From the NCBI GenBank assembly GCA_018385415.1, contig JAHAZA010000097.1, positions 1 to 64,000 on the forward strand: DNA of 64,000 nt, read 5' to 3'. This DNA is from Treponema sp. (GTDB lineage: Bacteria > Spirochaetota > Spirochaetia > Treponematales > Treponemataceae). Made by a program: the position numbers and the translations under genes. How positions within the stretch are numbered: the first letter of the stretch is position 1; each line of letters begins with the position of its first letter. This document shows positions 18,895 through 27,677 of the stretch, piece by piece. The notes beneath the pieces are model-generated. The model had not been told where the DNA came from, made no database searches, and saw only the letters and a program-made list of their open reading frames with translations.

Positions 18895-19521
18895 CTATTT
18901 AAAAATCTCTTTAAACTTTCCAAGAAGAACGTCTGTTTCGATAGAAGCATCCAGGTCAGTAATTTTTCCTTTTTCTTTGTAGAAGTTGATTAAAGGTTCT
19001 GTCTGTTCTTTGTAAACGTCCATTCTGTGAAGGATTGCTTCCTGTTTGTCGTCGTCGCGCTGGTAAAGTTCACCGCCACATTTGTCACAAACGCCTTCAA
19101 CTTTTGGGGCTTTTGTAAGTACGTTGAAGTTTTCACCACAAGCTTTACATACACGGCGTGTAGAAAGACGGCGGATTACAACTTCGTTGTCGATTGTAAA
19201 GTTTACACATGCAAGATCAAGACCAAGTGTTTCAAGCATTTCTGCCTGTGGAATTGTGCGTGGAAATCCATCAAGGATAAATCCGTTTTTGCAGTCATCC
19301 TGTGCCAGTCTGTCTTTTACAAGTTCAAATGTAAGTTCATCGCTTACAAGGCTTCCTGAATCGATGATAGCCTTAACTTTTACTCCAAGTGGAGTCTGTG
19401 CTTTAATGTTTGCACGGAAAATATCTCCTGTTGAGATATGAGGAATTTTGTAATCTTCTTTTACTTTTACAGCAAGTGAACCTTTTCCAGCTCCTGGAGG
19501 TCCCAAAAAAATAAAATTCAT
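18895..19521 (-). CDS. adk: Adenylate kinase (zinc-type LID)
   Basis: 208 residues from ATG at 19521. This start is chosen over an in-frame one 27 nt upstream because it follows GGAG at ideal spacing and begins directly with MNFIFLGPPGAGKGS, the P-loop. The family signature DGFPRTIPQA is near residue 84. The LID carries four cysteines (CKAC and CDKC, residues of about 125-148), the Zn2+-binding form of the LID. The enzyme catalyses AMP + ATP to 2 ADP in the cytoplasm. The adjacent terminator suggests a monocistronic or last-gene transcript. Confidence 0.96.
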   Translation of the reverse strand: MNFIFLGPPGAGKGSLAVKVKEDYKIPHISTGDIFRANIKAQTPLGVKVKAIIDSGSLVSDELTFELVKDRLAQDDCKNGFILDGFPRTIPQAEMLETLGLDLACVNFTIDNEVVIRRLSTRRVCKACGENFNVLTKAPKVEGVCDKCGGELYQRDDDKQEAILHRMDVYKEQTEPLINFYKEKGKITDLDASIETDVLLGKFKEIFK

Positions 19522-19568
19522 ATTTGTCTCCTTAAAAATTAATTTCAAATAAGTGTATTAGAACTATT

Positions 19569-22046
19569 TTACATTGAAACTGTCAAAAAAGCAATTTCTG
19601 TTTCCCAGTTGAAAATTGTTGTCTCAGAAGCATTTTCAAGAAGGGATGAAAGTTTTGCCACGCTTGCATCGCCGATTGCTTTTGCGATTGCATCAGCATA
19701 AGCAGATGATTCAAGATTGAACCAGTTTGCAATCTCCCGTTTTGTGAGCCTGCGTTTTTCAATCATTGTCTCAACCTGGAATGCAACATTAAATCCTGCA
19801 TCTTTGAAAACTTGTACAATTGTGTCACAGTCCCAATTAAAAAGCGGATTTGTTCTGTCTCCAAAAAATTCCTTTTCTGCCTGCTCCATTTTTGAAAGCA
19901 TTGAATTATATGGTTCAAACAGCTTGTTTCCTAAAACCTGTGAGGCAATAAGCTGACTGATTCTTTGACCATGACAAGGAATTTTCTGAGCGATTACGAT
20001 GTTAAAGCCGTCAGCAAGAGGTCTGATATCTTTAGGTTTTGTTGCAGCAGTTTTTAAAAGCTCTGCAAATTCCTTTATGCCTTTTAAATTTGCAAAAGGG
20101 TTTCTGAAAAAGACATGGTCGAAAATAATTCCCTTATATGCAAATAACTCAAGCATATCTACAAGACTTTCATCTTCTTTTGGATATTCAAGAATTGGTT
20201 TATCAAGATTACCTAAAGTGCGGCTGTATTGTTCGAGAATCTGTTTACCGTTTTCATTTCGACAGACACCACATGTAGCTCCTTCTGGAGTTTTACGGGC
20301 AATTTCCCAAAGCAAAAGTCCATCGTCTGCGTTCCATATGAGGCTTCGGTCATGACGGGAAAGAACTGCAATCTGAGTCATGATATCGCGAATCTGTAAA
20401 AGAATTTCTGCTCTGTTTGAATCAATGCGTGCCTGCCATGATTTATCAGCTTTATCGAGAGCTGTTTCTTTATACTTGTTTACAGGAGTAAATGTGAGAT
20501 TTTCTGGATTTTTTGATGAACCTGATTTAAAGTGCTCGTTGATCCACCACTGTGAAATCGGATTTTCTCCAAACTCAGATTTTGCACAGCTCTTTGCTGT
20601 TGCTGAATGTTCTGCTTCTCCAGGAATTTTTTCAAAGTTATTTTTTGATCCTGTAACTGCAGTTTCTTCAGAGTCCTGCAGAAAATCATGTTTTTCTAAG
20701 ATTGCTGCAATTTGCAGCTCTCGGCGTGAAAGTACATCATTTCGAATTTCATTTTCATAACCTTGAGTGCTTGGTGTGTAGAACACCCGGCCCATAAGGG
20801 CATCAGGAAGGTATTGCTGGGCAACCCAGTGATCACGGTATGCGTGAGGGTAGAGATAGCCTGAACCGTGACCAAAGCCTTCTGCATCCCGACTTGAATC
20901 CTTCAAATGGTTTGGAACTTCTGCATCTTCTGATTCTACCGATGAAAGGGCATCAAAGAATGCCATTGAAGAATTTGACTTGGGACAGGTTGCAAGATAC
21001 AAAGCTGCGTGTGCAAGATGATAACGGCCTTCAGGTAATCCGACTCTGTCAAAGGCTTCTTCACAGGCAGTCACAATTGCAATTGCCATGGGGTCTGCAA
21101 GGCCCGTATCTTCACATGCAGAAATCAGCATACGCCTGAAAATAAAGTGAGGGTCTTCACCGGCTCTTACCATTCTTGCAAGCCAGTACATTGCACCGTC
21201 AGGATCTCTTCCCCGAAGGCTTTTTATAAATGCACTTATAATGTCGTAATGATAATCTCCATCTCTATCGTATAATACAACTTTTTTCTGAATTGATTCT
21301 TCAGCTGCTTCTTTTGAAATGAAGATTGTAGAACCATATGCTGGTTCCGGTGGATTTCCGTGAGGATTCCACTTTTCTGGAGTTGTTTCAACTGCAAGCT
21401 CAAGAGCATTTAAAAGGGAACGGGCGTCTCCGTTTGCTGTATCGATTAAGTGCTCCAGTGCACCTTCTTCAAATTCAACATTCCAGTGGCCGTAACCCCG
21501 ATCATTATTTTTTAATGCCTGGTCGGCTGCTTTTTTAAGGTCATCTTTAGTCAAAGGCTTTAGCTGGAATACACGGCTTCGGCTTACAAGGGCTTTGTTA
21601 ACTTCAAAGAATGGGTTTTCAGTTGTGGCTCCGATTAAGATGATTGTTCCATTTTCAACCCAAGGCAAAAGTGCGTCCTGCTGGGCTTTATTCCAGCGGT
21701 GAACTTCGTCAACAAAAAGAATTGTTCTTCGTGAGTAGAGGTTGTAATAATCTTCTGCCTGTTTAATGGAATTTCGTATGTCTGCAACGCCTGTTAATAC
21801 TGCATTTAAAGTTATGAAATTACTTTTTGTGTGATTTGCTATTACACGAGCGAGTGTTGTTTTACCGCTACCTGGAGGACCGTAGAAAATTACAGATGTT
21901 AACTGATCTGCTGCAATAGCACGGCGAAGAAGACGGCCACGACCAACAATGTGATCTTGACCGATATATTCATCAAGGGTCTGTGGACGCATGCGCGATG
22001 CAAGAGGTTCTTTTAATAAATTAGTTTGAGCGAAAAGTTCATCCAT
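19569..22046 (-). CDS. rarA: RarA/MgsA AAA+ ATPase fused to a C-terminal methyltransferase-like domain
   Basis: 825 residues from ATG at 22046, which overlaps the upstream stop as TAATG; an in-frame ATG 15 nt earlier is also possible. Residues of about 1-440 are RarA: Walker A GPPGSGKTTLA, Walker B/sensor DEVHRWNKAQQDALLP, sensor 1 GATTENPFFEVN, and the MgsA C-terminal tetramerisation part (AHAALYLATCPKSNS). RarA acts at stalled replication forks with SSB and RecA. Residues of about 530-825 form an added domain with IWNADDGLLLWEIARKTPEG, reminiscent of a Rossmann SAM-methyltransferase start but lacking a clear GxGxG. A Ser/Glu-rich linker joins them. RarA alone is about 420-450 residues, so the protein is nearly doubled. 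Confidence 0.87.
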   Translation of the reverse strand: MDELFAQTNLLKEPLASRMRPQTLDEYIGQDHIVGRGRLLRRAIAADQLTSVIFYGPPGSGKTTLARVIANHTKSNFITLNAVLTGVADIRNSIKQAEDYYNLYSRRTILFVDEVHRWNKAQQDALLPWVENGTIILIGATTENPFFEVNKALVSRSRVFQLKPLTKDDLKKAADQALKNNDRGYGHWNVEFEEGALEHLIDTANGDARSLLNALELAVETTPEKWNPHGNPPEPAYGSTIFISKEAAEESIQKKVVLYDRDGDYHYDIISAFIKSLRGRDPDGAMYWLARMVRAGEDPHFIFRRMLISACEDTGLADPMAIAIVTACEEAFDRVGLPEGRYHLAHAALYLATCPKSNSSMAFFDALSSVESEDAEVPNHLKDSSRDAEGFGHGSGYLYPHAYRDHWVAQQYLPDALMGRVFYTPSTQGYENEIRNDVLSRRELQIAAILEKHDFLQDSEETAVTGSKNNFEKIPGEAEHSATAKSCAKSEFGENPISQWWINEHFKSGSSKNPENLTFTPVNKYKETALDKADKSWQARIDSNRAEILLQIRDIMTQIAVLSRHDRSLIWNADDGLLLWEIARKTPEGATCGVCRNENGKQILEQYSRTLGNLDKPILEYPKEDESLVDMLELFAYKGIIFDHVFFRNPFANLKGIKEFAELLKTAATKPKDIRPLADGFNIVIAQKIPCHGQRISQLIASQVLGNKLFEPYNSMLSKMEQAEKEFFGDRTNPLFNWDCDTIVQVFKDAGFNVAFQVETMIEKRRLTKREIANWFNLESSAYADAIAKAIGDASVAKLSSLLENASETTIFNWETEIAFLTVSM

Positions 22047-23077
22047 TACTCGATGTTCCACTTACCGCGACTTGGGTAGTAAGACCATAAACCTTCATGA
22101 GTAAAGAGCGCAGAATTTGATCCTGTTCCTTTTACTGTAATACCTGCATAAATAATGCTATCTTTGTGATTTTGATTAGGATCGCATACGATACAGGCTC
22201 TTCCTTCATACAGGGTACTTAATGTTGCCTGAAGGTTTGAGAACTCTTTTTCTTTTCCAGTGTTTATATCCACAAGAGCAGCTCCTGCAGCACTTGTAAC
22301 AAATACAGAGTCTTTGAGAACTGCAATACCATGAATTGTGCTTCTGATGTTTGTTGTAAGATCACCTGTTTTTGTACCTTCCATTTTTACAGTGCTACCA
22401 TTTGAATAATAAACAACTGTATCATCGTTATTAGAACAGGCTGCATCTCCTGTATAAAATTTTGGAGTACCATTTAATGAAGCACATGATTTTTTTCCTG
22501 CAGCTCTAGAATCTTCAGAAGCTGTTCCGTTACTGAGCGCACAACCTTTAGCTGTTCCGTCACTGAGCACATAACTAATGAATGCTTTTCTATTTGATTT
22601 AGTAACTGAGTTTGTTCCCATTAGGGCACATGTCTTACCAGCAGATAATGTTACGTCTGTAAGTTCTTTCCAGACAGTAGGTGAAGCTGTTGTATCACAG
22701 GCAAAAAGCTTTATACCAGTAACTTTCATTTCGCCATCTGAATCATTCTTTCCGTAGTAAACACAGACTGCATAAAGCCAATCATCACTGTCAGATGCAA
22801 TAGTGAGGACATGACCTTCTGGCTTTGAAAATTCAATCCAGCCGCCATGGCCTTCATGATTTTTATTTTTATGATAGATTCGTCCGTTTGCAAAATAAAT
22901 CTGGTCTTCTCCGATACGTGCAAAGCTGTAAACTTCCCCAAGCTTTGTTGGATTTTCAAGCTTTACTTCCTGTTTGATGTTCTTAAAAATCGGATCCATA
23001 CAGCCTGTAAAAACAGTCCAGACAATAGCTGTAAACAACGCAGCTGTAAATATTTTGGTAATTGTATTTTTCTTCAT
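22046..23077 (-). CDS. Putative lipoprotein of unknown function
   Basis: 343 residues. The N-terminus is MKKNTITKIF, a hydrophobic stretch, then VFTGC, a spirochaetal lipobox with Cys at about 26. This predicts an outer- or inner-membrane-anchored lipoprotein. The remainder is Ser/Thr/Gly-rich with repeated beta-type segments (for example AGKKSCASLNG, VYYSNGSTVK, LKDSVFVTSA) that could form a beta-propeller; I recognise no family. An AGGA ribosome-binding site precedes the ATG. It lies 51 bp downstream of the barrel gene, and its stop overlaps the rarA start, so the three may share a transcript. Confidence 0.72.
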   Translation of the reverse strand: MKKNTITKIFTAALFTAIVWTVFTGCMDPIFKNIKQEVKLENPTKLGEVYSFARIGEDQIYFANGRIYHKNKNHEGHGGWIEFSKPEGHVLTIASDSDDWLYAVCVYYGKNDSDGEMKVTGIKLFACDTTASPTVWKELTDVTLSAGKTCALMGTNSVTKSNRKAFISYVLSDGTAKGCALSNGTASEDSRAAGKKSCASLNGTPKFYTGDAACSNNDDTVVYYSNGSTVKMEGTKTGDLTTNIRSTIHGIAVLKDSVFVTSAAGAALVDINTGKEKEFSNLQATLSTLYEGRACIVCDPNQNHKDSIIYAGITVKGTGSNSALFTHEGLWSYYPSRGKWNIE

Positions 23078-23128
23078 AAAAATTCCTCAATTAAAAAGTG
23101 GTATAAATCAACTTTACCTGTTCTGTTA

Positions 23129-23761
23129 CTAGAAGTGATATCGGGCACCTAAAGTTGCAGTCAATGCTGTGTAATGCTCCGAAGAACCGTCTTTATCCCA
23201 TTGTGGCATCCATATAAAATTACATTCACCACCAAATGACCAGCTTTCGTTCATGCGGTAATAAACCCCGGCCTGAGCCTTCATGAAAAGACCTGGAAAG
23301 TAGTTGTACTGCAGGTAATTTTCAATTGCCATACCCACATTGACTGTCATAGGAAATTCAAATCGCCATACATAAGGCTGGAATGTAATTCCTACTGTGA
23401 ATGGAATATATGTAAAAATATTGCTTCCGATTGTAGGATTGTAACCAAACATCATGTCTGCACCTACTGCAATCATATCAGTAAGGAATCTGTGGTAGCC
23501 AAGGCTTAATGCTCCGCCCGGGAAAAGTTCCTCACCAAAGCCAATAGGAAATGCTCCCATTAACTGAATTGAAATGAACTGATCGCCGGCACCGTTTGGA
23601 GTGAGTCTTTCTTCTTCGTCTTCGTAGTAATCTCCGTCACCTTCGTATTCATCATCTGCTTCAGTTTCCTGATTATCCTGAGATTGTGCAAAAATACTCT
23701 GTGGAACTGTAATAAATGCTACAAAAGCAGCAAGTAATAGAACTTTTGAAAGATGTTTCAT
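23129..23761 (-). CDS. Outer-membrane beta-barrel protein (small, TP0733-like)
   Basis: 210 residues. A cleavable signal peptide ends at SIFAQ. Next comes a very acidic segment (about 27-52, Asp/Glu/Tyr), then alternating amphipathic beta strands with Gly/Tyr/Phe-rich turns, ending in YHF. A terminal aromatic residue is the classic barrel-assembly signal recognised by BamA. Size and organisation fit an 8-stranded OmpW/opacity-type barrel; it resembles the small treponemal TP0733-type proteins as I remember them. The acidic N-terminal segment would lie in the periplasm. GAGGAATTC provides the ribosome-binding site. It is divergent from folD. Confidence 0.72.
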   Translation of the reverse strand: MKHLSKVLLLAAFVAFITVPQSIFAQSQDNQETEADDEYEGDGDYYEDEEERLTPNGAGDQFISIQLMGAFPIGFGEELFPGGALSLGYHRFLTDMIAVGADMMFGYNPTIGSNIFTYIPFTVGITFQPYVWRFEFPMTVNVGMAIENYLQYNYFPGLFMKAQAGVYYRMNESWSFGGECNFIWMPQWDKDGSSEHYTALTATLGARYHF

Positions 23762-23925
23762 GAATTCCTCACTGATAGAATTTAAATGGATTATTTGATA
23801 TAATTTTCTATACGATAATTGAAGAAATAATACATTTTTTATTATGTTTTTTCAATTAAAATTTAAATGCATGACCTGTTATTTGGTTACAGCAGTATTA
23901 AAAAGGAATTTTCGAGGAATTTACA
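23762..23925. other. Divergent intergenic region, barrel gene / folD
   Basis: This AT-rich region must contain both divergent promoters. A TATAGA-like -10 for the barrel gene and a GAGGAA ribosome-binding site 8 nt before folD are visible. I see no riboswitch-like structure or small gene. Confidence 0.4.
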
Positions 23926-24807
23926 ATGAGCGCTACAATTATCGATGGAAAAGCAATCGCACAGGAAGTTAGATCAGAAGTTGCACAGAAGGTAACAGAA
24001 CTTAAGGCAAAAGGAATCAATCCATGCCTTGCAGTTATTCTTGTAGGCGAAAACCCAGCCAGTGTTTCATATGTTACAGGAAAACAGAAGGCTCTTGCTG
24101 AAGCAGGAATGACAGACAGAAGCGTTCACCTTCCTGAAAATACAACAGAAGAAGATTTGCTTAAGCTCATTGATGAACTTAATAAGGATAAATCTGTAAA
24201 TGGCATTCTTGTTCAGCTTCCTCTTCCAAAGCATATCAACGAAGACCGTGTAATTATGGCTATCAATCCTGAAAAAGATGTAGACGGCTTTCATCCTGTG
24301 AATGTAGGTAATTTAATGATTGGTCGAAAAGCATTCCTTCCATGTACACCACACGGAGTTGTTGTTCTTCTTGAAAAGATGAAGATTGAAACAAGCGGCA
24401 AACACTGCGTAATCGTAGGCCGTTCAAATATTGTAGGAAAACCTCTTGCAATCCTTATGTCATCTAGAAAAGTAAACTCTACTGTAACAATCTGCCATAC
24501 AGGAACTAAAAATATGGCAGAAATTACAAAACAGGCTGATATTCTTGTTGCCGCTGCAGGGCATCCTTCAACTATAACAAAAGATATGGTAAAACCAGGA
24601 GCTGTTGTAATCGATGTTGGCGTTAACCGCATTCCTGACAGCACAAAAAAGAGTGGTTTCAGACTTGTAGGTGACTGTGATTATGATGAGGTAGCAGAAA
24701 TTGCTTCTTACATTACACCTGTTCCAGGCGGAGTAGGACCTATGACTATTGCAATGCTTATGTTTAATACTCTTGAAGCAGCAATGAATCAGAACGGCTT
24801 GAACTAA
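23926..24807 (+). CDS. folD: FolD bifunctional methylene-THF dehydrogenase/cyclohydrolase
   Basis: 293 residues, normal for FolD. Visible signatures: VILVGENPASVSYVTGKQKA with the catalytic Tyr/Lys pair (YxxxK), GILVQLPLPKHI, PEKDVDGFHPVNVG, PCTPHGVVVLLE, the Rossmann GRSNIVGKPLA, and the C-terminal PGGVGPMTIAML. It interconverts 5,10-methylene-THF and 10-formyl-THF using NADP+ in the cytoplasm, supplying one-carbon units for purines and formyl-Met. The downstream miaB starts 18 bp later on the same strand. Confidence 0.97.
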   Translation: MSATIIDGKAIAQEVRSEVAQKVTELKAKGINPCLAVILVGENPASVSYVTGKQKALAEAGMTDRSVHLPENTTEEDLLKLIDELNKDKSVNGILVQLPLPKHINEDRVIMAINPEKDVDGFHPVNVGNLMIGRKAFLPCTPHGVVVLLEKMKIETSGKHCVIVGRSNIVGKPLAILMSSRKVNSTVTICHTGTKNMAEITKQADILVAAAGHPSTITKDMVKPGAVVIDVGVNRIPDSTKKSGFRLVGDCDYDEVAEIASYITPVPGGVGPMTIAMLMFNTLEAAMNQNGLN

Positions 24808-24825
24808 TTTAGGATTATTTCAACA

Positions 24826-26208
24826 ATGACATATTTCTTTGAAACTTATGGCTGTCAGATGAATATTGCAGAATCTGCTGCCGTTGAACAGCTTTTAATT
24901 TCTCGTGGATGGACAAAGGCAGAAGATGCTCAGGTCTGTGACCTTGCAATCATCAATACATGTTCAGTTCGCCAGACTGCAGAAAATCGTGTGTTCGGGC
25001 GCCTTGGCTGGTTTACAGGCCTTAAGGCATTGCGTGCATGTAAGCCAGGAGCAAAATCAAAGACTCTGGAAATTGCTGCAGAATATGTAAAAGACGGCCC
25101 AAAACCAATTACAGTTGTAGTAATGGGCTGTATGGCTGAAAGATTCCTTAAATCAATGCAGAAAGATTATCCTGTAGTAGATTATGTTGTAGGAACTTAC
25201 GCAAAAAAACAGTTCGGCGAAATTATCGAAGCAGTTGAGGGAAAGAGAAGCTCCCGTGATGTAAATCTTTCTGATGATCCGGAACAGTACGAGTTTTCGT
25301 CTGTCTCTCTTGAGCCGGGAGCTTTTAGTGCATTTGTTCCTATCATGCACGGCTGTAATAACTTCTGTACTTACTGTATCGTACCTTATGTACGTGGTCG
25401 CGAAAAAAGCCGCAGTGTTGAGGATATCTTAAAAGAAATTGACTTTCTCTCAAAAGCTGGTGTTAAAGAAATTACAGTGCTGGGACAGAATGTAAACTCA
25501 TATTCTTATGACGGTGTAGATTTTCCTAAACTGCTTGAAATCATCTGTGATCACATTGATGAAACTAAAAGCAGTATCGGCTGGGTTCGCTTTATGTCCA
25601 GCCATCCTAAAGATCTTTCTGACCGTCTGATTCAGGTTATTACAGAACGCAAACAGCTTTGTCATCATATTCATCTTGCAATGCAGCATGGTTCAACAAA
25701 GGTTCTCAAAGAAATGAACCGCCGCTACACACGAGAAGAATATCTTGCACTTGTTGATAAAATCAAAAAGGCAATACCTGATGTATCTCTTACAACCGAC
25801 ATTATGATAGGCTTCCCTGGTGAAACAGAAGAAGAGTTCGGTGAAGTTCTTTCCATCATGAAAGAAATTATGTACGAAAATGCATTCATGTATTATTATA
25901 ATCCTAGAGAAGGAACTCCGGCTGCAACCCGCACTGATCAGATTGATGTGAAAGAGAAAAAGAAAAGACTTCAGCAGGTTATAGACCTTCAGCTTGAAAT
26001 TACAAAAGTTCAGATGGAAAAACGGATAGGACAGGTTTTGACAGTTCTTGCAGAAAGTGTAAGCCGTGATAATAAAGATGAGCTTTTAGGTAAAACTGCA
26101 CAGGATGAAAGAATTGCCTTTATTGCGCCAGAAAACCTTATCGGAAAATTTGTTCAGGTAAAGATTGACAGTCTGTCTGGTAATACTTTCCGTGGTACAT
26201 TAGTTTAA
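24826..26208 (+). CDS. miaB: MiaB tRNA-2-methylthio-N6-isopentenyladenosine synthase
   Basis: 460 residues. The N-terminal UPF0004 domain has three cluster cysteines (ETYGCQMN, NTCSVRQ, MGCMAE), followed by the radical-SAM motif CNNFCTYC (about 177-184) and a C-terminal TRAM domain. It adds a methylthio group to C2 of i6A37 in tRNAs reading UNN codons. The N-terminal domain carries an insertion of about 30 residues between NTCSVRQ and MGCMAE (around LKALRACKPGAKSKTL) compared with typical MiaB. It is probably co-transcribed with folD and the two following envelope genes. Distinguished from RimO, also in this window, by the cysteine contexts and YNPREGTPAA. Confidence 0.94.
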   Translation: MTYFFETYGCQMNIAESAAVEQLLISRGWTKAEDAQVCDLAIINTCSVRQTAENRVFGRLGWFTGLKALRACKPGAKSKTLEIAAEYVKDGPKPITVVVMGCMAERFLKSMQKDYPVVDYVVGTYAKKQFGEIIEAVEGKRSSRDVNLSDDPEQYEFSSVSLEPGAFSAFVPIMHGCNNFCTYCIVPYVRGREKSRSVEDILKEIDFLSKAGVKEITVLGQNVNSYSYDGVDFPKLLEIICDHIDETKSSIGWVRFMSSHPKDLSDRLIQVITERKQLCHHIHLAMQHGSTKVLKEMNRRYTREEYLALVDKIKKAIPDVSLTTDIMIGFPGETEEEFGEVLSIMKEIMYENAFMYYYNPREGTPAATRTDQIDVKEKKKRLQQVIDLQLEITKVQMEKRIGQVLTVLAESVSRDNKDELLGKTAQDERIAFIAPENLIGKFVQVKIDSLSGNTFRGTLV

Positions 26209-26236
26209 AATTACATTTAAGGGAGATGTTTAGTTT

Positions 26237-26602
26237 ATGATGATAGTGAAACTTGTTGCTTTTATTTTTGCTATTGTTGCCTTTGCTTTCTTTGCAGGTT
26301 TTAATCTTGATAATAAGACAGATATATGGTTTTTCTTTAAGACTTTCCATGATGTTCCTGTGTTCATGAACTCATTGATTTCATTTGTATTCGGAGCATT
26401 CTGTTCACTTCTGTTTATGCTTCTTGTACGTTTTAAGAAAAATGATTCATCTTCTGCAAATAAGAAAAATTTAAAAACTATCGAAAAAAAATCAGAATCT
26501 GCCGAAACTAAAACCAGCAGTAAATCTAAAAAGCTGGGAAAAGATGGCCGTGAAGGAATTATTGCTAAAATCAGAGATTTAAACAGCAAAGAAGATTCAT
26601 AG
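26237..26602 (+). CDS. Small membrane protein with LapA-like (DUF1049) domain
   Basis: 121 residues. Two membrane helices (about 3-25 and 40-65) flank a short NLDNKTDIWFFFKTFHDVP loop, as in LapA/DUF1049 proteins. A highly basic, Ser/Lys-rich cytoplasmic tail follows. LapA in E. coli acts with LapB in LpxC turnover. Treponemes lack classical LPS, so the role here is open. GGGAG lies 11 nt before the ATG. It is separated by 1-19 nt from the SPOR-protein gene and likely co-transcribed. Confidence 0.65.
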   Translation: MMIVKLVAFIFAIVAFAFFAGFNLDNKTDIWFFFKTFHDVPVFMNSLISFVFGAFCSLLFMLLVRFKKNDSSSANKKNLKTIEKKSESAETKTSSKSKKLGKDGREGIIAKIRDLNSKEDS

Positions 26603-26621
26603 TTTGAATCTTAGGATAAAC

Positions 26622-27677
26622 ATGAGATTTAGTTTTAAGAGATTTTTTATAGTTTTATTTACAGCAAACATTTTTTCAATTTCAGCTCAGTCCGGGGCTG
26701 TAACTTCAATTGGCAAAGCTATTGAATTTGATGCAGTTGAAGAATCGATTTCATTCCTTACAAAAGAAGCAGAAGCAGCTTCTGATAATTGTGATAAAAG
26801 AGTTATTTATGCTTTTACGGGTTCCATTCAGGAACAGGCATCTTTATATGCTGAAGCTTCTGCATCTTTTGCGAAAGCTGCTTCAATTTCTGTAAGTCAG
26901 GAAACTGTAAATAGCTTCATTCTAAAAAAAAATGCAAAGCCTGCAGAAAAAATTGTTTATTCAATGCTTAAAAAAACATCAAGTATTCTTGTTCTTGATG
27001 CAGTCCGCTGCAGTTTGAATGCAGGGGATTCAAAAACAGCCTTGAACTATTTAAATTCAAGTGTCCGCAATTCTAAAGATGAAAAGATTCAGGCGAAAAT
27101 TAAACTTTATGAAATCTGGGCCAAACTTTGTGATGCGGAAAATGAAAATGATCTTGAAGAATCAATTGCTCTTTTAAAAGCTTATTCAACACTTTCATCA
27201 ATGGAAAGCCAGTTGCCTGCAGTCCTTTTTACATTATGGTATGTAAACAATGATGAACAGGCTGCACAGCTGCTTAAGAAAAAATATCCATCAAGTCCTG
27301 AGGCAAATGTTGTGTCAGGAAATAATTCAATTATGCCGACTCCTTTCTGGTTCTTTGTTCCTCGCAAAGGGAATGCTCTTGCCAATGCAAATGATTCAAA
27401 GGCCAGTTCAATTACTTCTGACACTGCATCTTCAAAAGTAAAGGAAAGCAGCAAGGAAGAAAAAATCAAACGTCAGCAGACAGGGCTTTTCGGAAAGAAA
27501 GAAAATGCACAGGCAATGGTCGATCGTTTAAAAGCAAAGGGCTTTGCTGCTTATATCGAAGAAGAGAAGCGTCCATCTGGAAATATTTATTTTATCGTTG
27601 TTGTTGATGAAAACGCTCAGGGGAATATGGGGCTTCAGCTTAAAACAGCGGGTTTTGACTGCTATCCAATATTCTAA
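26622..27677 (+). CDS. Secreted SPOR-domain protein
   Basis: 351 residues from ATG at 26622, chosen over an in-frame TTG 18 nt upstream because AGGA lies 5 nt before it. A signal peptide (FKRFFIVLFTANIFSISAQ) precedes a helical, TPR-like region (about 30-220). A Ser/Lys linker leads to a C-terminal SPOR domain (about 275-351; QQTGLFGKKENAQAMVDRLKAKG, then IYFIVVV). SPOR domains bind denuded peptidoglycan glycans at division sites, so it is probably a periplasmic cell-wall or division-associated protein. Its 3' end overlaps the convergent AI-2E family gene by 4 bp. Confidence 0.82.
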   Translation: MRFSFKRFFIVLFTANIFSISAQSGAVTSIGKAIEFDAVEESISFLTKEAEAASDNCDKRVIYAFTGSIQEQASLYAEASASFAKAASISVSQETVNSFILKKNAKPAEKIVYSMLKKTSSILVLDAVRCSLNAGDSKTALNYLNSSVRNSKDEKIQAKIKLYEIWAKLCDAENENDLEESIALLKAYSTLSSMESQLPAVLFTLWYVNNDEQAAQLLKKKYPSSPEANVVSGNNSIMPTPFWFFVPRKGNALANANDSKASSITSDTASSKVKESSKEEKIKRQQTGLFGKKENAQAMVDRLKAKGFAAYIEEEKRPSGNIYFIVVVDENAQGNMGLQLKTAGFDCYPIF

